In this document: piece after piece, positions 18,037 to 25,402 of the stretch
Layout: each line of letters starts with the position of its first letter
Numbering within the stretch: the stretch's first letter is position 1
DNA from: Nitrospinaceae bacterium
GTDB lineage: Bacteria > Nitrospinota > Nitrospinia > Nitrospinales > Nitrospinaceae
DNA: 35,727 bases
Assembly: GCA_029261395.1 (NCBI GenBank)
Contig: JAJDBJ010000025.1
Span: forward strand, 1-35,727
Reading direction: 5' to 3'
The notes under the pieces: model-generated
Database searches by the model: none
Seen by the model: only the letters and a program-made list of their open reading frames with translations
Told to the model about the DNA's origin: nothing
Made by a program: the position numbers and the translations under genes

Positions 18037-18474
18037 TTAAATATGACCTTCCTCCAGGTCCCTGAGATCGGCCCAGGTGATGACATCCGTGCGGGTGGGA
18101 TCGATCTGGTTTCTCTGCTCCAGGAATTCAGCCATGTCTTCGGCGTCCGGTTTTCTATCCAGGATTTTGCGGTTCAAAAGATCCCGTTCCTTCGTGTTCC
18201 GGAAACAGCCGGTTTCCTCCGCCCACTCAGCAATTTGTGCGTTGTCGTTCGTTTCTGCCAAATTCGCGAAATCCTCCGGAGATGTTGCCAGAAAGTTCAA
18301 CACATGCCGGTCAAGCGGGCAGGGATAAATGTATTCCCCCAGAGTGCTATTCCTGAGAGCCCGCGCTTTATCGATCATGCGCGGTAGATGAGCAATGCCC
18401 GCCAGCGTGTCCTTCGAACTTCGGGGCACGGCAGTGTTTAAATTCGGAGCTGTTATTTTTTTTGTAATCGTCAT
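18037..18474 (-). CDS. DUF5069-like protein
   Basis: A 145-aa soluble protein. The segment LAGIAHLPRMIDKARAL, followed by GEYIYPCPLDRHVLNFL, is the hallmark of the DUF5069 family. That family has no established function and often occurs beside NTF2-like and small redox genes. The C-terminal half is charged and helical (AQIAEWAEETGCF, later AEFLEQRNQIDP). GGGAGA precedes the ATG by 6 bases, and the gap to the upstream NTF2-like gene is 16 bases, so both are read from one mRNA. Confidence 0.82.
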   Translation of the reverse strand: MTITKKITAPNLNTAVPRSSKDTLAGIAHLPRMIDKARALRNSTLGEYIYPCPLDRHVLNFLATSPEDFANLAETNDNAQIAEWAEETGCFRNTKERDLLNRKILDRKPDAEDMAEFLEQRNQIDPTRTDVITWADLRDLEEGHI

Positions 18475-18490
18475 GGTGAATCTCCCTTAA

Positions 18491-18898
18491 TTAATGAGCA
18501 TGAAACACTTTGGATGTGATGATCCATGAGCGGTTTTCCTTCAACAGCGTGAACTGGTCCGTGAAGCGGAATCCGAGCCAGTCTGTGATCTCGACCCGCG
18601 CGGTGGCAATGGTTTCCGCGATATCAATGCTGGCGATCCTGGGGTCCAGATTCGGGGCAGGCGGGTTTTCGGTGACCCAGTCGAACAGGAGCTGAATCGG
18701 TCCGGCAAGCAGGCCGCCGCCAATATATCCGTGGATCGTCGCGTTTTTACGAAACGCGCGTTTCATGATCGCCGCATCGCCTCTGCGCCCGCCTTCGGTA
18801 TAAATCTGGATGACGGATGCAATGGCTTCGACATCCTTTTGGTTGTCCGCGCACCTTGACACCGCAGTGTCCTGCATGACGCTATCGATAGAATTCAT
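18491..18898 (-). CDS. NTF2-like / lumazine-binding-type protein
   Basis: A 135-aa protein of the nuclear-transport-factor-2 fold. It has an N-terminal helix ending IQIYTEGGRRGDAAIMKRAF, then FRKNATIHGYIGGGLLAGPIQLLFDWV, and C-terminal strands ARVEITDWLGFRFTDQFTLLKENRSW. The pattern matches the 'putative lumazine-binding' group of small cytosolic proteins in redox and stress operons; the ligand is unknown. AGGAG lies 7 bases before the ATG. It is a distant relative of the NTF2-like gene at 17612-18007. Confidence 0.82.
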   Translation of the reverse strand: MNSIDSVMQDTAVSRCADNQKDVEAIASVIQIYTEGGRRGDAAIMKRAFRKNATIHGYIGGGLLAGPIQLLFDWVTENPPAPNLDPRIASIDIAETIATARVEITDWLGFRFTDQFTLLKENRSWIITSKVFHAH

Positions 18899-18952
18899 GA
18901 TCTTTCTCCTTTTTAATTTTTAAGTTGAGTGAAATGTCTCATTAATTTAATT

Positions 18953-19369
18953 TTAAAATGCGTTTGTGTTCGCCGTGATAGTGGGTTGCCGTTCACCCAT
19001 CCAATATCGGCCAACATCCACCGCATCAATGGCCAGTGAAATGCTATCGAGTGCGATTACGGAAAGCAGCCAATAATAAAAGGGGCCACTTGCTATCGTT
19101 TGACCTAATTGCAGCCCAAGCCAGGGGACGGTGAACAGCCAGGGAAAATGACCAATACCCAGAAGCCTCACATATCCAAATTTTGCAAATAAGGCCGTCA
19201 TGATGAGCAGACCGACTATTGCTGCGACAAGCACTACAATGGCTTCCGGTGTTCCCAGAAAGAAAAATGGTGTAACTATATTTGCTGACACAAGCAGAAC
19301 CATCCATGCCTGCCAGGGTTTTGGTAGGGCGAGAATAGCTTTGTTAAATCCCATCATTGCTTTAAACAT
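18953..19369 (-). CDS. Four-helix integral membrane protein of unknown function
   Basis: A 138-aa membrane protein with four hydrophobic segments at about 20-38 (AWMVLLVSANIVTPFFFLG), 43-65 (AIVVLVAAIVGLLIMTALFA), 75-92 (FPWLFTVPWLGLQLG) and 97-119 (FYYWLLSVIALDSISLAID). No catalytic motif is seen. A strong GGAGG sits 5 bases before the ATG. It lies between PNPOx and the NTF2-like gene in operon A. String B has the exported hydrolase at the corresponding position. Confidence 0.8.
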   Translation of the reverse strand: MFKAMMGFNKAILALPKPWQAWMVLLVSANIVTPFFFLGTPEAIVVLVAAIVGLLIMTALFAKFGYVRLLGIGHFPWLFTVPWLGLQLGQTIASGPFYYWLLSVIALDSISLAIDAVDVGRYWMGERQPTITANTNAF

Positions 19370-19407
19370 GAGCCCCTCCTTTGTTAATTAAAAAGGCCAA
19401 TCAATAT

Positions 19408-20049
19408 TTAAGTGACCTGCGGTTTCCCGGATGATTCAATCCGGTGCCGCAGATTCTTGTTTTCGGATTCCAGCTCCGCGATGCGATCCGTGAGCTCCTG
19501 CTGAGAATCCTTTATCTCCTCCTGCGTGTACCGGGGGGTGATGTGTTGCGGGCAGTTCCAGTCGAACGCATGAACTTTGAACACGATGATCCGTTCCACC
19601 GTAGCTTGGTAATCCGGTACGATCAGTTTTTTCGCCAATTCCGGGTGATCCGCAGGGTCCAGCACTTCAGCTTCTGCCCAGACTTTTAATCTCTGCTTTT
19701 TGGGGTAATCCATCAGGAACAGCATTGTCTTGCTATTGTCGATGAAGTTACCCGTGCTGATGTACTGCCCGTTGCCGCGAAAATCGGCAAACGCCAGTGT
19801 ATTGTCGCCGGTCACCTTCAAAAATCCTTTTGGACCGCCCCGGAATTGCATGTAAGGCCAGCCATTTTCTCCTACAGAAGAAAGATAAAAGCTGTCTCGT
19901 TCTTCAATGTAGCTTCGTTCCTGCCAGGTGAGTTCGTTGCGAAACTTTCCGCCCTTCTCCATTCGCGCATAGGCAGTTCGCGTCCCGTACTTTTCCTGCT
20001 GAACCTTGACGCTGTCAGTAAATGCGAGTTCCGTGAAATTGTCTGTCAT
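19408..20049 (-). CDS. Pyridoxamine-5'-phosphate-oxidase-like flavoprotein, copy A
   Basis: A 213-aa protein of the split-beta-barrel PNPOx-like family, which usually binds FMN or F420 and reduces small substrates. The core motifs FYLSSVGENGWPYMQFRGGPKGFLKV, FADFRGNGQYISTGN and FLMDYPKKQRLKVWAEAEVL are typical. The first 31 residues are identical to copy B at 23152-23721, and by eye about 25 of the first 178 residues differ. Copy A has an extra C-terminal coiled coil (ELTDRIAELESENKNLRHRI). GGGAGG lies 6 bases before the ATG. The substrate is unknown; the enzyme family fits a redox/detoxification role. Confidence 0.88.
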   Translation of the reverse strand: MTDNFTELAFTDSVKVQQEKYGTRTAYARMEKGGKFRNELTWQERSYIEERDSFYLSSVGENGWPYMQFRGGPKGFLKVTGDNTLAFADFRGNGQYISTGNFIDNSKTMLFLMDYPKKQRLKVWAEAEVLDPADHPELAKKLIVPDYQATVERIIVFKVHAFDWNCPQHITPRYTQEEIKDSQQELTDRIAELESENKNLRHRIESSGKPQVT

Positions 20050-20101
20050 GGTGTCCTCCCGGTAATCCTTTCTAGTTCCGTCAGTAATTTTAAGAAAGAG
20101 A

Positions 20102-20136
20102 GGAGAGGGGAATCCTCAACGGGATTACCCCCCTCC
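20102..20136 (-). other. Large intercistronic hairpin between YHS and PNPOx genes
   Basis: GGAGAGGGGAATCC and GGATTACCCCCCTCC form a long stem with small bulges around a six-base loop. No strong T tract follows on the minus strand, so it may slow or process the operon mRNA rather than end it. Confidence 0.5.
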
Positions 20137-20156
20137 TTTTCTAACTGAAACGAGGA

Positions 20157-20681
20157 TTAAAGATCAGCAGGATTTTTGTCCTTGATCTTCGTCCAATTGG
20201 TTTCTGCTTTCACAATGTTTCCGGAAATGTCTTTATTCCAGATTCCCTGAATCTTGTTGTCCAGATTGAGGTAAAGTTTGCCGTTTACGATTTTCCAAAC
20301 ATCAGGATCGCCCACAAACTTCTTGCCCACTGCTGCTCCATAGGCGCAGTAACCGCCAAATTCGGGCAAATATTTGTGAGGATCTTGTGCGAATTTTTCC
20401 TGATTTTCTTTATTTACGAATAAATAGGTGATGCCGTGATGCTCAACAATGTGGTTGCCGTTCCCTCGCAGAGGTTTTTCGGTGGTGCGATAGGACACGA
20501 GGTCATACCCTTGAACACCGACAATACTGTTCGCGATTCCGGTGGTATGTTTTTGACTGCTCATGCCGCCCTCTTTTTTCATCATGTGGTTTTGCCCTGC
20601 ACAGGCGGCACCTGCCGTCAAAATGAACAACAAGGAAAAGATGGCAAAGAAACGGGAACTACCTTTAAGTACGGATTTCAT
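20157..20681 (-). CDS. Exported YHS-domain protein
   Basis: A 174-aa protein with a signal peptide (FFAIFSLLFILTAGAACAG, cleavage near residue 29), a His/Met-rich linker (QNHMMKKEGGMSSQKH), and the YHS-domain core. The core contains GVQGYDLVSYRTTEKPLRGN, ITYLFVNKENQEKFAQDPHKYLP and FGGYCAYGAAVGKKFVGDP, then WKIVNGKLYLNLDNKI. YHS-domain exported proteins are thought to bind metal; some relatives carry selenocysteine at the Cys of GGYCAYG, but here it is ordinary TGC. AGGAG precedes the ATG. It lies 222 bases after dsrE, the widest gap of operon A, so an extra promoter is possible. Periplasmic location contrasts with the cytosolic neighbours. Confidence 0.85.
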   Translation of the reverse strand: MKSVLKGSSRFFAIFSLLFILTAGAACAGQNHMMKKEGGMSSQKHTTGIANSIVGVQGYDLVSYRTTEKPLRGNGNHIVEHHGITYLFVNKENQEKFAQDPHKYLPEFGGYCAYGAAVGKKFVGDPDVWKIVNGKLYLNLDNKIQGIWNKDISGNIVKAETNWTKIKDKNPADL

Positions 20682-20903
20682 GATTAACTCCTTTTGGTTA
20701 GATTTTAAAAGTTATGTTGGTTAATTTTCGAAACGTATGTCACGTTAAAAGTTGATTCCTTATAAATTGATCGAGAAAATTTTTTACAAACTGCATTAAA
20801 ATAATTCGCGAAGACGTTCAAGCCTGCATGATTTTATTTTTTAACGGTCCCGCCCTCGCTGAATCCTGCCTTGCGTACTGTTTTCACTTTCTCCGACAAT
20901 AAT

Positions 20904-21278
20904 TTAAAACGTCATGACGGTATAGCCTTCGGATCGCAGTCTTTGCAGACTGGCCATGCCGCCGGTATTGGGGACTGGATTGTCCTTGACCAGATCACAG
21001 CCCGACTTCTCGGCGTCTTCGGTAGCACCGAAGGCATCTGCACAACCGCACGAAACTCCGGCGATCTTGTCCTTGACTGCTTCGAACAGCTCATGCGCGG
21101 GGTTTTTGGATCGGGAAAGTTCAGCAGGCCAGCGTGTGCCGGTTCCTTGAAACAGGATGGTCACATCGTCGCCCTTCTGTTTGAAGTCGTACGCCGAGGC
21201 CAGTCCATTGAACGCACGACCGAATGCTTCCTCGCCGCCATTTTTTGGATCGGAAAGAATAATGATTGCAGTTTTCAT
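20904..21278 (-). CDS. DsrE-family sulfur-relay protein, copy A
   Basis: A 124-aa DsrE/DsrF-fold protein: MKTAIIILSDPKNGGEEAFG, the helix FNGLASAYDFKQKGDDVTILFQGTG, HELFEAVKDKIAGVSCGCADAFG and a C-terminal LRSEGYTVMTF. The CxC pair (VSCGC) is at the site where DsrE-type proteins carry persulfide. The ATG overlaps the tetR stop (ATGA), with AGGAG inside the tetR end, so it is translationally coupled to the regulator. It is a paralogue of 24179-24541 (by eye about 60% identical), which has CAC in the same place. Sulfur transfer or redox sensing is an inference from the family. Confidence 0.87.
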   Translation of the reverse strand: MKTAIIILSDPKNGGEEAFGRAFNGLASAYDFKQKGDDVTILFQGTGTRWPAELSRSKNPAHELFEAVKDKIAGVSCGCADAFGATEDAEKSGCDLVKDNPVPNTGGMASLQRLRSEGYTVMTF

Positions 21279-21877
21279 GATTTGTTACTCCTTTTGGTTT
21301 TAGGTTTAGGTTTTTCTGAGTCGAGTGTTAATAGTTCCGGTAAGTTCTGGAGGACCCGTAGAAACGGTTGGGTTTCGCCGGTGGCTCGCGCCATGACCAA
21401 CGCCCCCTGGATACGAACCAACGCTTCTTCAGCTCGAAGTTTGGCAGTAGCCGGACTCAAACCTGACTCGCGTGCAACGCCCACGAGTGCGCCAAGCCAA
21501 GCCGTGAACGACCGATCAATATGCTGACGTATGGCGACATCCTCGTCACCCAGCGATAGCGAATCGAGCAGACACGAGTGATGACCCCCGCCGTAAAAAT
21601 CACTGAGGCGGTTAGCCATTTCATGGACGCGGTCCGAGGGCTCCCCGGGCTCGGTCAGAGGCACGAGGATGTGAGATACGAACCAGGTGTCGGCCCGCTG
21701 GAGTACGGCTTCGGCCATTTCCTTCTTCCCACCCGGAAAGCGGTGGTAAAGACTGGCGCGCTTGAGTCCGGTTGCTTCCGAAATGCGGCTGAGGCTTGCG
21801 CCTTCATAACCGTACAAGCGGAAGACTTCCGTTAGGCGATCCAGTAATTGACCCTCATCGATTTTTCTAACAGGCAT
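21275..21877 (-). CDS. TetR/AcrR-family transcriptional repressor
   Basis: A 200-aa regulator with the TetR helix-turn-helix in residues about 8-55 (LLDRLTEVFRLYGYEGASLSRI, then EATGLKRASLYHRFPGGKKEM). The C-terminal ligand domain contains GGGHHSCLLDSLSLGDED and LRAEEALVRIQGALVMARATGE, as in LmrA/YxaF-type members. AAGGAGG lies 6 bases before the ATG. Its own promoter is covered by a perfect palindrome, so it is autoregulated and, through coupling to dsrE, controls operon A. The ligand is unknown; the family usually senses small hydrophobic or electrophilic compounds. Confidence 0.9.
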   Translation of the reverse strand: MPVRKIDEGQLLDRLTEVFRLYGYEGASLSRISEATGLKRASLYHRFPGGKKEMAEAVLQRADTWFVSHILVPLTEPGEPSDRVHEMANRLSDFYGGGHHSCLLDSLSLGDEDVAIRQHIDRSFTAWLGALVGVARESGLSPATAKLRAEEALVRIQGALVMARATGETQPFLRVLQNLPELLTLDSEKPKPKTKRSNKS

Positions 21878-21917
21878 ATTTCAATCCTCCTTCACTCAGT
21901 TTAAGAACTCAGCGAGT

Positions 21918-21946
21918 ACTTTACCGAACGTTCGGTAAAGAGTCAA
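21918..21946 (-). promoter_or_regulatory. tetR promoter overlapped by a palindromic operator
   Basis: Minus-strand -35 TTGACT (21941-21946) and -10 TAAAGT (21918-21923) are separated by exactly 17 bases. A 22-bp perfect palindrome with core ACCGAACGTTCGGT spans 21919-21940, filling the spacer and the -10. This is the classic arrangement for a TetR autorepressor. No second copy of the palindrome was seen in the window. Confidence 0.85.
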
Positions 21947-21999
21947 GGGTTTTTTTGGCCTTTTTTTTAAATTTTTTTAGGCCCCACTCAGAAACCTAT

Positions 22000-22107
22000 T
22001 TAATTATTTAAAAACAATATCTTATAAAGCCTAACGGATATTAAATGATCGTAGTCTTTGGTTCGAAATGCGTTGTACAAAATTTTAATGATCTGAATGG
22101 ATGTCAC
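22000..22107 (-). pseudogene. Truncated NTF2/SnoaL-like gene remnant
   Basis: From a GTG at 22107 the frame reads VTSIQIIKILYNAFRTKDYDH. This aligns with the first residues of the NTF2-like gene at 17612-18007 (MSSIEIIGNLYNAFRTKDYDL). The DNA over TCGTAGTCTTTGGTTCGAAA is identical in both. After TKDYD the similarity stops and the frame runs to a stop after 35 codons. It occupies the last position of string B, as the intact copy does in string A. Confidence 0.8.
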
Positions 22108-22132
22108 ATTGCTTCTTAGTGTTACTACTGTG

Positions 22133-23131
22133 TTATTTGATATTGTGCTTGGCCAGGAACCGGAGAATATGTTCTGCAATGGCATCTCCCTCTTCCTCTA
22201 AAGCAAAATGGCCTGTATTGAGTAAATAAAAATCGATGTTCTTTAGATCCTTCTTGTAAGCATGAGCTCCTTCCGATGGAAAGATGTGATCATTCTTCCC
22301 CCAGACGATCAAAGTGGGCGGCTGGTGTTTGCGGAGATAGGCCTGCCATTTCGGATAAAGAGCAACATTGGTGCGATAGTCGTAGAACATGGCTAACTGG
22401 ATGGCATTGTTCTCAGGCCGGGTCAAATGTTGTAAATCAATATTCCAATTATCCGGACTGATTGTTTCAACATTTTGCACGCCATGCGTATACTGCCATT
22501 TCAATCCATCAGGGGAATGAAATCCTTCCAGCGCCTTCCCGTTGCCAGCCGTGTATTCGTTCCAGTATTTTTTGATAGGGACCCAAAATTTCCTGAGACC
22601 TTCCTCGTAAGCGCCGCCATTTTGCACGATCAGGGACTCTACCCGGTCCGGATATTTGGCGGCAATTCGATAACCAATGGGAGCGCCGTAGTCCATCAGG
22701 TAAACACTGAATTTCTCAACGTGCAAAGCTTCTAAAAAGCCTTCCACAATCTTTGACATATTGTCGAACGTATATGCAAAATCGGCCATCGGCGGCTGTT
22801 CACTTCTGCCATATCCGGGATAATCGGGAGCCAGCAAGTGATAACGATGGGACAAATCTTCTATGAGATTGCGAAACATGTGCGAAGAAGTGGGGTACCC
22901 ATGCAGTAGCAAGAGGGTCGGGGCATTTTTGGAGCCGGCTTCACGATAAAATATTTTCACTCCATTCACTTCAATCGTTTTGTGAAGCGTGGCATGGTGC
23001 CCAAGGAGTTTTACATTGTTAACCGATGAAGCATTCTTATGAGCCACCGTACCGGTGTTTGAGCCGTAAGCGTATCCCGCAATTAAAACCGTTATTGCAA
23101 TAGCCAACCATTGAACTGTAATTTTGTTCAT
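22133..23131 (-). CDS. Exported alpha/beta hydrolase (haloalkane-dehalogenase / epoxide-hydrolase type)
   Basis: A 332-aa protein with a signal peptide (VQWLAIAITVLIAGYAYG, cleavage near residue 23), then an alpha/beta-hydrolase domain. Visible elements are the oxyanion HGYPTSSHMF, DYPGYGRSEQP, the nucleophile elbow YLMDYGAPIG with Asp in place of Ser, the acid in VWGKNDHIF, and the catalytic His in NTGHFALEEE. An Asp nucleophile is typical of haloalkane/haloacetate dehalogenases and epoxide hydrolases, not of esterases. The ATG at 23131 is chosen (AGGAG 6 bases upstream) over one 7 codons earlier that would overlap PNPOx. It is the last intact gene of string B. The substrate is unknown. Confidence 0.88.
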   Translation of the reverse strand: MNKITVQWLAIAITVLIAGYAYGSNTGTVAHKNASSVNNVKLLGHHATLHKTIEVNGVKIFYREAGSKNAPTLLLLHGYPTSSHMFRNLIEDLSHRYHLLAPDYPGYGRSEQPPMADFAYTFDNMSKIVEGFLEALHVEKFSVYLMDYGAPIGYRIAAKYPDRVESLIVQNGGAYEEGLRKFWVPIKKYWNEYTAGNGKALEGFHSPDGLKWQYTHGVQNVETISPDNWNIDLQHLTRPENNAIQLAMFYDYRTNVALYPKWQAYLRKHQPPTLIVWGKNDHIFPSEGAHAYKKDLKNIDFYLLNTGHFALEEEGDAIAEHILRFLAKHNIK

Positions 23132-23151
23132 TGTGTTCTCCTTTGTTCTCA

Positions 23152-23721
23152 TTAAGAGGTTGCAAGATTCACCAGGCCCCGTTCAACTTCTTCCTGCGTG
23201 TACCGGGGGGTGATGTGTTGCGGACAGTTCCAGTCGAACGCATGAACTTTGAATACGATGATTCGCTCCACCGTAGCTTGGTAATCCGGTACGATCAGTT
23301 TTTTTGCCAATTCCGGATGTTCCGCCGGGTCCAGCACCTCGGCTTCCGCCCAGATTTTCAATCTTTGCTTTTGGGTGTAATCCATGAGAAATAGAACCGT
23401 CTTCCTGGTGGCGTTAATATTTCCGGTGCTGATGTATTGTCCGTTGCCGCGAAAATCAGTAAACGCCAGGGTGTTGTCGTCGATCACCTTCAGGAACCCT
23501 TTGGGACCGCCCCGGAACTGCATGTAAGGCCAACCGTTTTCACCGACAGAGGCCATGTAGAAACCGTCCCTGTCTTCGATATGTCTTTGCTCCTGCCAGG
23601 TGATCTGGTTGCGAAACTTTCCGCCCTGCTCCATGCGTGCATAGGCGGTTCGCGTCCCGTACTTTTCCTGCTGAACCTTGACGCTGTCAGTAAATGCAAG
23701 TTCCGTGAAATTATCAGTCAT
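23152..23721 (-). CDS. Pyridoxamine-5'-phosphate-oxidase-like flavoprotein, copy B
   Basis: A 189-aa split-barrel flavoprotein, paralogue of 19408-20049. It shares the complete N-terminus (MTDNFTELAFTDSVKVQQEK) and the C-terminal HAFDWNCPQHITPRYTQEE, with more changes in the middle (SFYLSS to GFYMAS, NFIDNSKTM to NINATRKTV). It lacks the coiled-coil tail of copy A and ends with ERGLVNLATS. The DNA is nearly identical at the 5' end and over the WNCPQH region but diverges between them, a pattern that could reflect gene conversion. AGGAG precedes the ATG. It lies between thioredoxin and the exported hydrolase in string B. Confidence 0.88.
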   Translation of the reverse strand: MTDNFTELAFTDSVKVQQEKYGTRTAYARMEQGGKFRNQITWQEQRHIEDRDGFYMASVGENGWPYMQFRGGPKGFLKVIDDNTLAFTDFRGNGQYISTGNINATRKTVLFLMDYTQKQRLKIWAEAEVLDPAEHPELAKKLIVPDYQATVERIIVFKVHAFDWNCPQHITPRYTQEEVERGLVNLATS

Positions 23722-23752
23722 GACCTTCTCCTTTTAAGGACTCCTTTTTCAA

Positions 23753-24100
23753 TTAAAGATGACTTTCGATGATACCGGCGATTTTATCTTTGGGTTGCAC
23801 GCCCACGATCTGTTGCACTAACTGCCCGTCTTTGAACAGCAACAATGCCGGGATACCGCGAATCCCGTATTTGTGGGTGGTCACCGGGTTGGCGTCGACG
23901 TCCACTTTCGCGATCAGGACGCGGTCGCCGTATTCTTCTGCCAGCGTTTCTATGGTTGGAGCCATCATGTGGCAGGGTTGACACCAGTCGGCCCAGAAAT
24001 CGACCAACGCCAGTTTTTTGGATTGGATCACCTCTGTTTCAAAGCCATCGTCATCCAGATGGACCACTGCATTGTTTGTGACTACGTTTTCCTGATTCAT
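23753..24100 (-). CDS. Thioredoxin-like protein with WCQPC active site
   Basis: A 115-aa cytosolic thioredoxin-fold protein. VDFWADWCQPCHMMAPTIE holds the redox pair in a CQPC form rather than the classical CGPC, which should shift its redox potential. The cis-Pro loop GIRGIPALLLFKDG is standard. The ATG at 24100 (AGGAG 5 bases upstream) is preferred over one 7 codons earlier. It probably supplies reducing power or thiol exchange for the DsrE and PNPOx neighbours (inference from operon context). The general cell thioredoxin could instead be elsewhere. Confidence 0.92.
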   Translation of the reverse strand: MNQENVVTNNAVVHLDDDGFETEVIQSKKLALVDFWADWCQPCHMMAPTIETLAEEYGDRVLIAKVDVDANPVTTHKYGIRGIPALLLFKDGQLVQQIVGVQPKDKIAGIIESHL

Positions 24101-24144
24101 CGTGTCTCCTTTCATGTTCATTCCAATATGGGATTAATTTTGGA

Positions 24145-24170
24145 AACCCCCTGCGAAACGCAGGGGGGTT
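24145..24170 (-). other. Intercistronic hairpin after dsrE copy B
   Basis: AACCCCCTGCG-AAA-CGCAGGGGG forms a near-perfect stem between dsrE and the thioredoxin gene. The following T stretch (TTTCCAAAATT) is weak, so it may only partly terminate and set the expression ratio. Confidence 0.55.
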
Positions 24171-24178
24171 GGCAGCTT

Positions 24179-24541
24179 TTAAAACGTAAGGACGTTAAAA
24201 CCGTCTTCCTGAAGCTTACTCAGGCTCGGCAGTCCGGTAGTTTTTGGAACGGAGTTGTCCTTGATCAGGTCGTATCCCGTGGTATCGGCGCCGAATACCT
24301 CGGCACAGGCACAAGAGATGCCCTGGATCTTGTCCGCGACCGCTTCAAACAATTCATGCGCGGGATGATCTTTCTTTTGCAGGACTTCCGGCCAACGTGT
24401 GCCGGCGCCCTGAAAGAGAATAGAGACTTCCTTACCGGCGTTCTTGAAATCGTAAGCCGATGCCAGACCGTTGAACACGCGTCCTAAAGATTCTTCAGAA
24501 TTGTTTTTTGGATCGGACAGAATGATGATTGCAGTTTTCAT
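24179..24541 (-). CDS. DsrE-family sulfur-relay protein, copy B
   Basis: A 120-aa DsrE-fold protein, paralogue of 20904-21278. It starts with the same MKTAIIILSDPKN and has FNGLASAYDFKNAGKEVSILFQGAG and HELFEAVADKIQGISCACAEVFG, giving the reactive-cysteine motif CAC. It lies 68 bases after the isochorismatase-like gene and is read from the sigma-54 promoter. By family it is a persulfide carrier or sensor; its partner could be the adjacent thioredoxin. Confidence 0.87.
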   Translation of the reverse strand: MKTAIIILSDPKNNSEESLGRVFNGLASAYDFKNAGKEVSILFQGAGTRWPEVLQKKDHPAHELFEAVADKIQGISCACAEVFGADTTGYDLIKDNSVPKTTGLPSLSKLQEDGFNVLTF

Positions 24542-24609
24542 TTTTTTAATTCCTTTCTAGTGAGTAGGTTGAGTGAAAATCAATTCACCCGAAAATTGAA
24601 TATTGTTGA

Positions 24610-25302
24610 TTAAGAAACCGCGGCTACGGTTTCCTGTTGGGACAGGGCCGCCACGGCTTCCTCGGTGGACCAAACGGTATTGGCCAGAAAACGGAAATTG
24701 ACCAGGGCCGCGTCGTAGCCGTTGCCTTCCGGAACTTTGGCGGCGGCGGTGGCATCTTTCACCACGGCCACCTCAAAACCCTGTTCGAGGAGTTCCCGCA
24801 AATGGCTTTCGACACAGAGGTTGGCCGACATTCCGGCCAGCACCACTTTGTCGATTCCGCGCTTTCGCAATTGGAGGACGAGATCGTTGGTTTCCGGTCC
24901 ATAAACTTTATGAGGACTCACCACCACGGTGTTTTCGTTCTCGATATAATGCTTGTACTGCTCCAGCCAATCGGGACCCGACCCGTTGAAATTTTCAAGA
25001 TTCAAGGGACCCTTGCGGTCGAACATATGGATGTCGTGCATCAGCTTTTCGAGCGCGCCCTCAAACTTCCAACGATGGTCGGTCGGGTAGTAGTAATGCG
25101 GCGAAACGAAAAGCGGGATGCCGTTGTCCTGCGCAGCCTTGAATAGCGATTCGATATTGGCGACCGTGTTGTTTTCCGTAACGCTCTCGCCGACCACGCC
25201 CCAGGTCACGCCCTGCGGACTCAAAAAATCGTTTTGGGGATCGGTGACCACCAGTGCCGTGTTGGTTGTGTCGATTTGCATACCGGGATTGGGAAGTGCC
25301 AT
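24610..25302 (-). CDS. Isochorismatase-like cysteine hydrolase
   Basis: A 230-aa hydrolase of the isochorismatase-like superfamily. The catalytic triad is visible: Asp in ALVVTDPQNDFLSP, Lys in VVVSPHKVYGPETND and Cys in LAGMSANLCVESHLREL. The cis-peptide-type segment VLAGMSANLC is typical. Family members hydrolyse amides (nicotinamidase, N-carbamoyl hydrolases, ureidoacrylate) or isochorismate, and the substrate here cannot be named. AGGAG precedes the ATG. It is the first gene of string B, 83 bases after the sigma-54 promoter and divergent to the activator gene. Confidence 0.9.
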   Translation of the reverse strand: MALPNPGMQIDTTNTALVVTDPQNDFLSPQGVTWGVVGESVTENNTVANIESLFKAAQDNGIPLFVSPHYYYPTDHRWKFEGALEKLMHDIHMFDRKGPLNLENFNGSGPDWLEQYKHYIENENTVVVSPHKVYGPETNDLVLQLRKRGIDKVVLAGMSANLCVESHLRELLEQGFEVAVVKDATAAAKVPEGNGYDAALVNFRFLANTVWSTEEAVAALSQQETVAAVS

Positions 25303-25384
25303 GGTGTTTCTCCTTGTTTAAGTTTTAAAAGTTTTGCCTAAGGGAGGCGAGCTAACCAGTTTCTTGAATCATTAACCTGTATAG

Positions 25385-25402
25385 AGCAGGTCCCGTGCCA
25401 AA
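25385..25402 (-). promoter_or_regulatory. Sigma-54 (-24/-12) promoter of string B
   Basis: On the minus strand TTGGCACGGGACCTGCTC has a perfect TGGCACG -24 element and a TGC -12 element. GG (25399-25398) and GC (25387-25386) are exactly 10 bases apart. It faces the isochorismatase-like gene. The activator gene at 25533 is divergent, so the shared spacer (25403-25532) should hold the enhancer site; it contains CTATTT-TT-AAATAG flanked by TAAC and GTTA. Confidence 0.9.

Noticed and set aside
20157-20681. Selenocysteine in the YHS protein
   Set aside because: The GGYCAYG cysteine is an ordinary TGC codon and no in-frame TGA or SECIS-like fold is needed.
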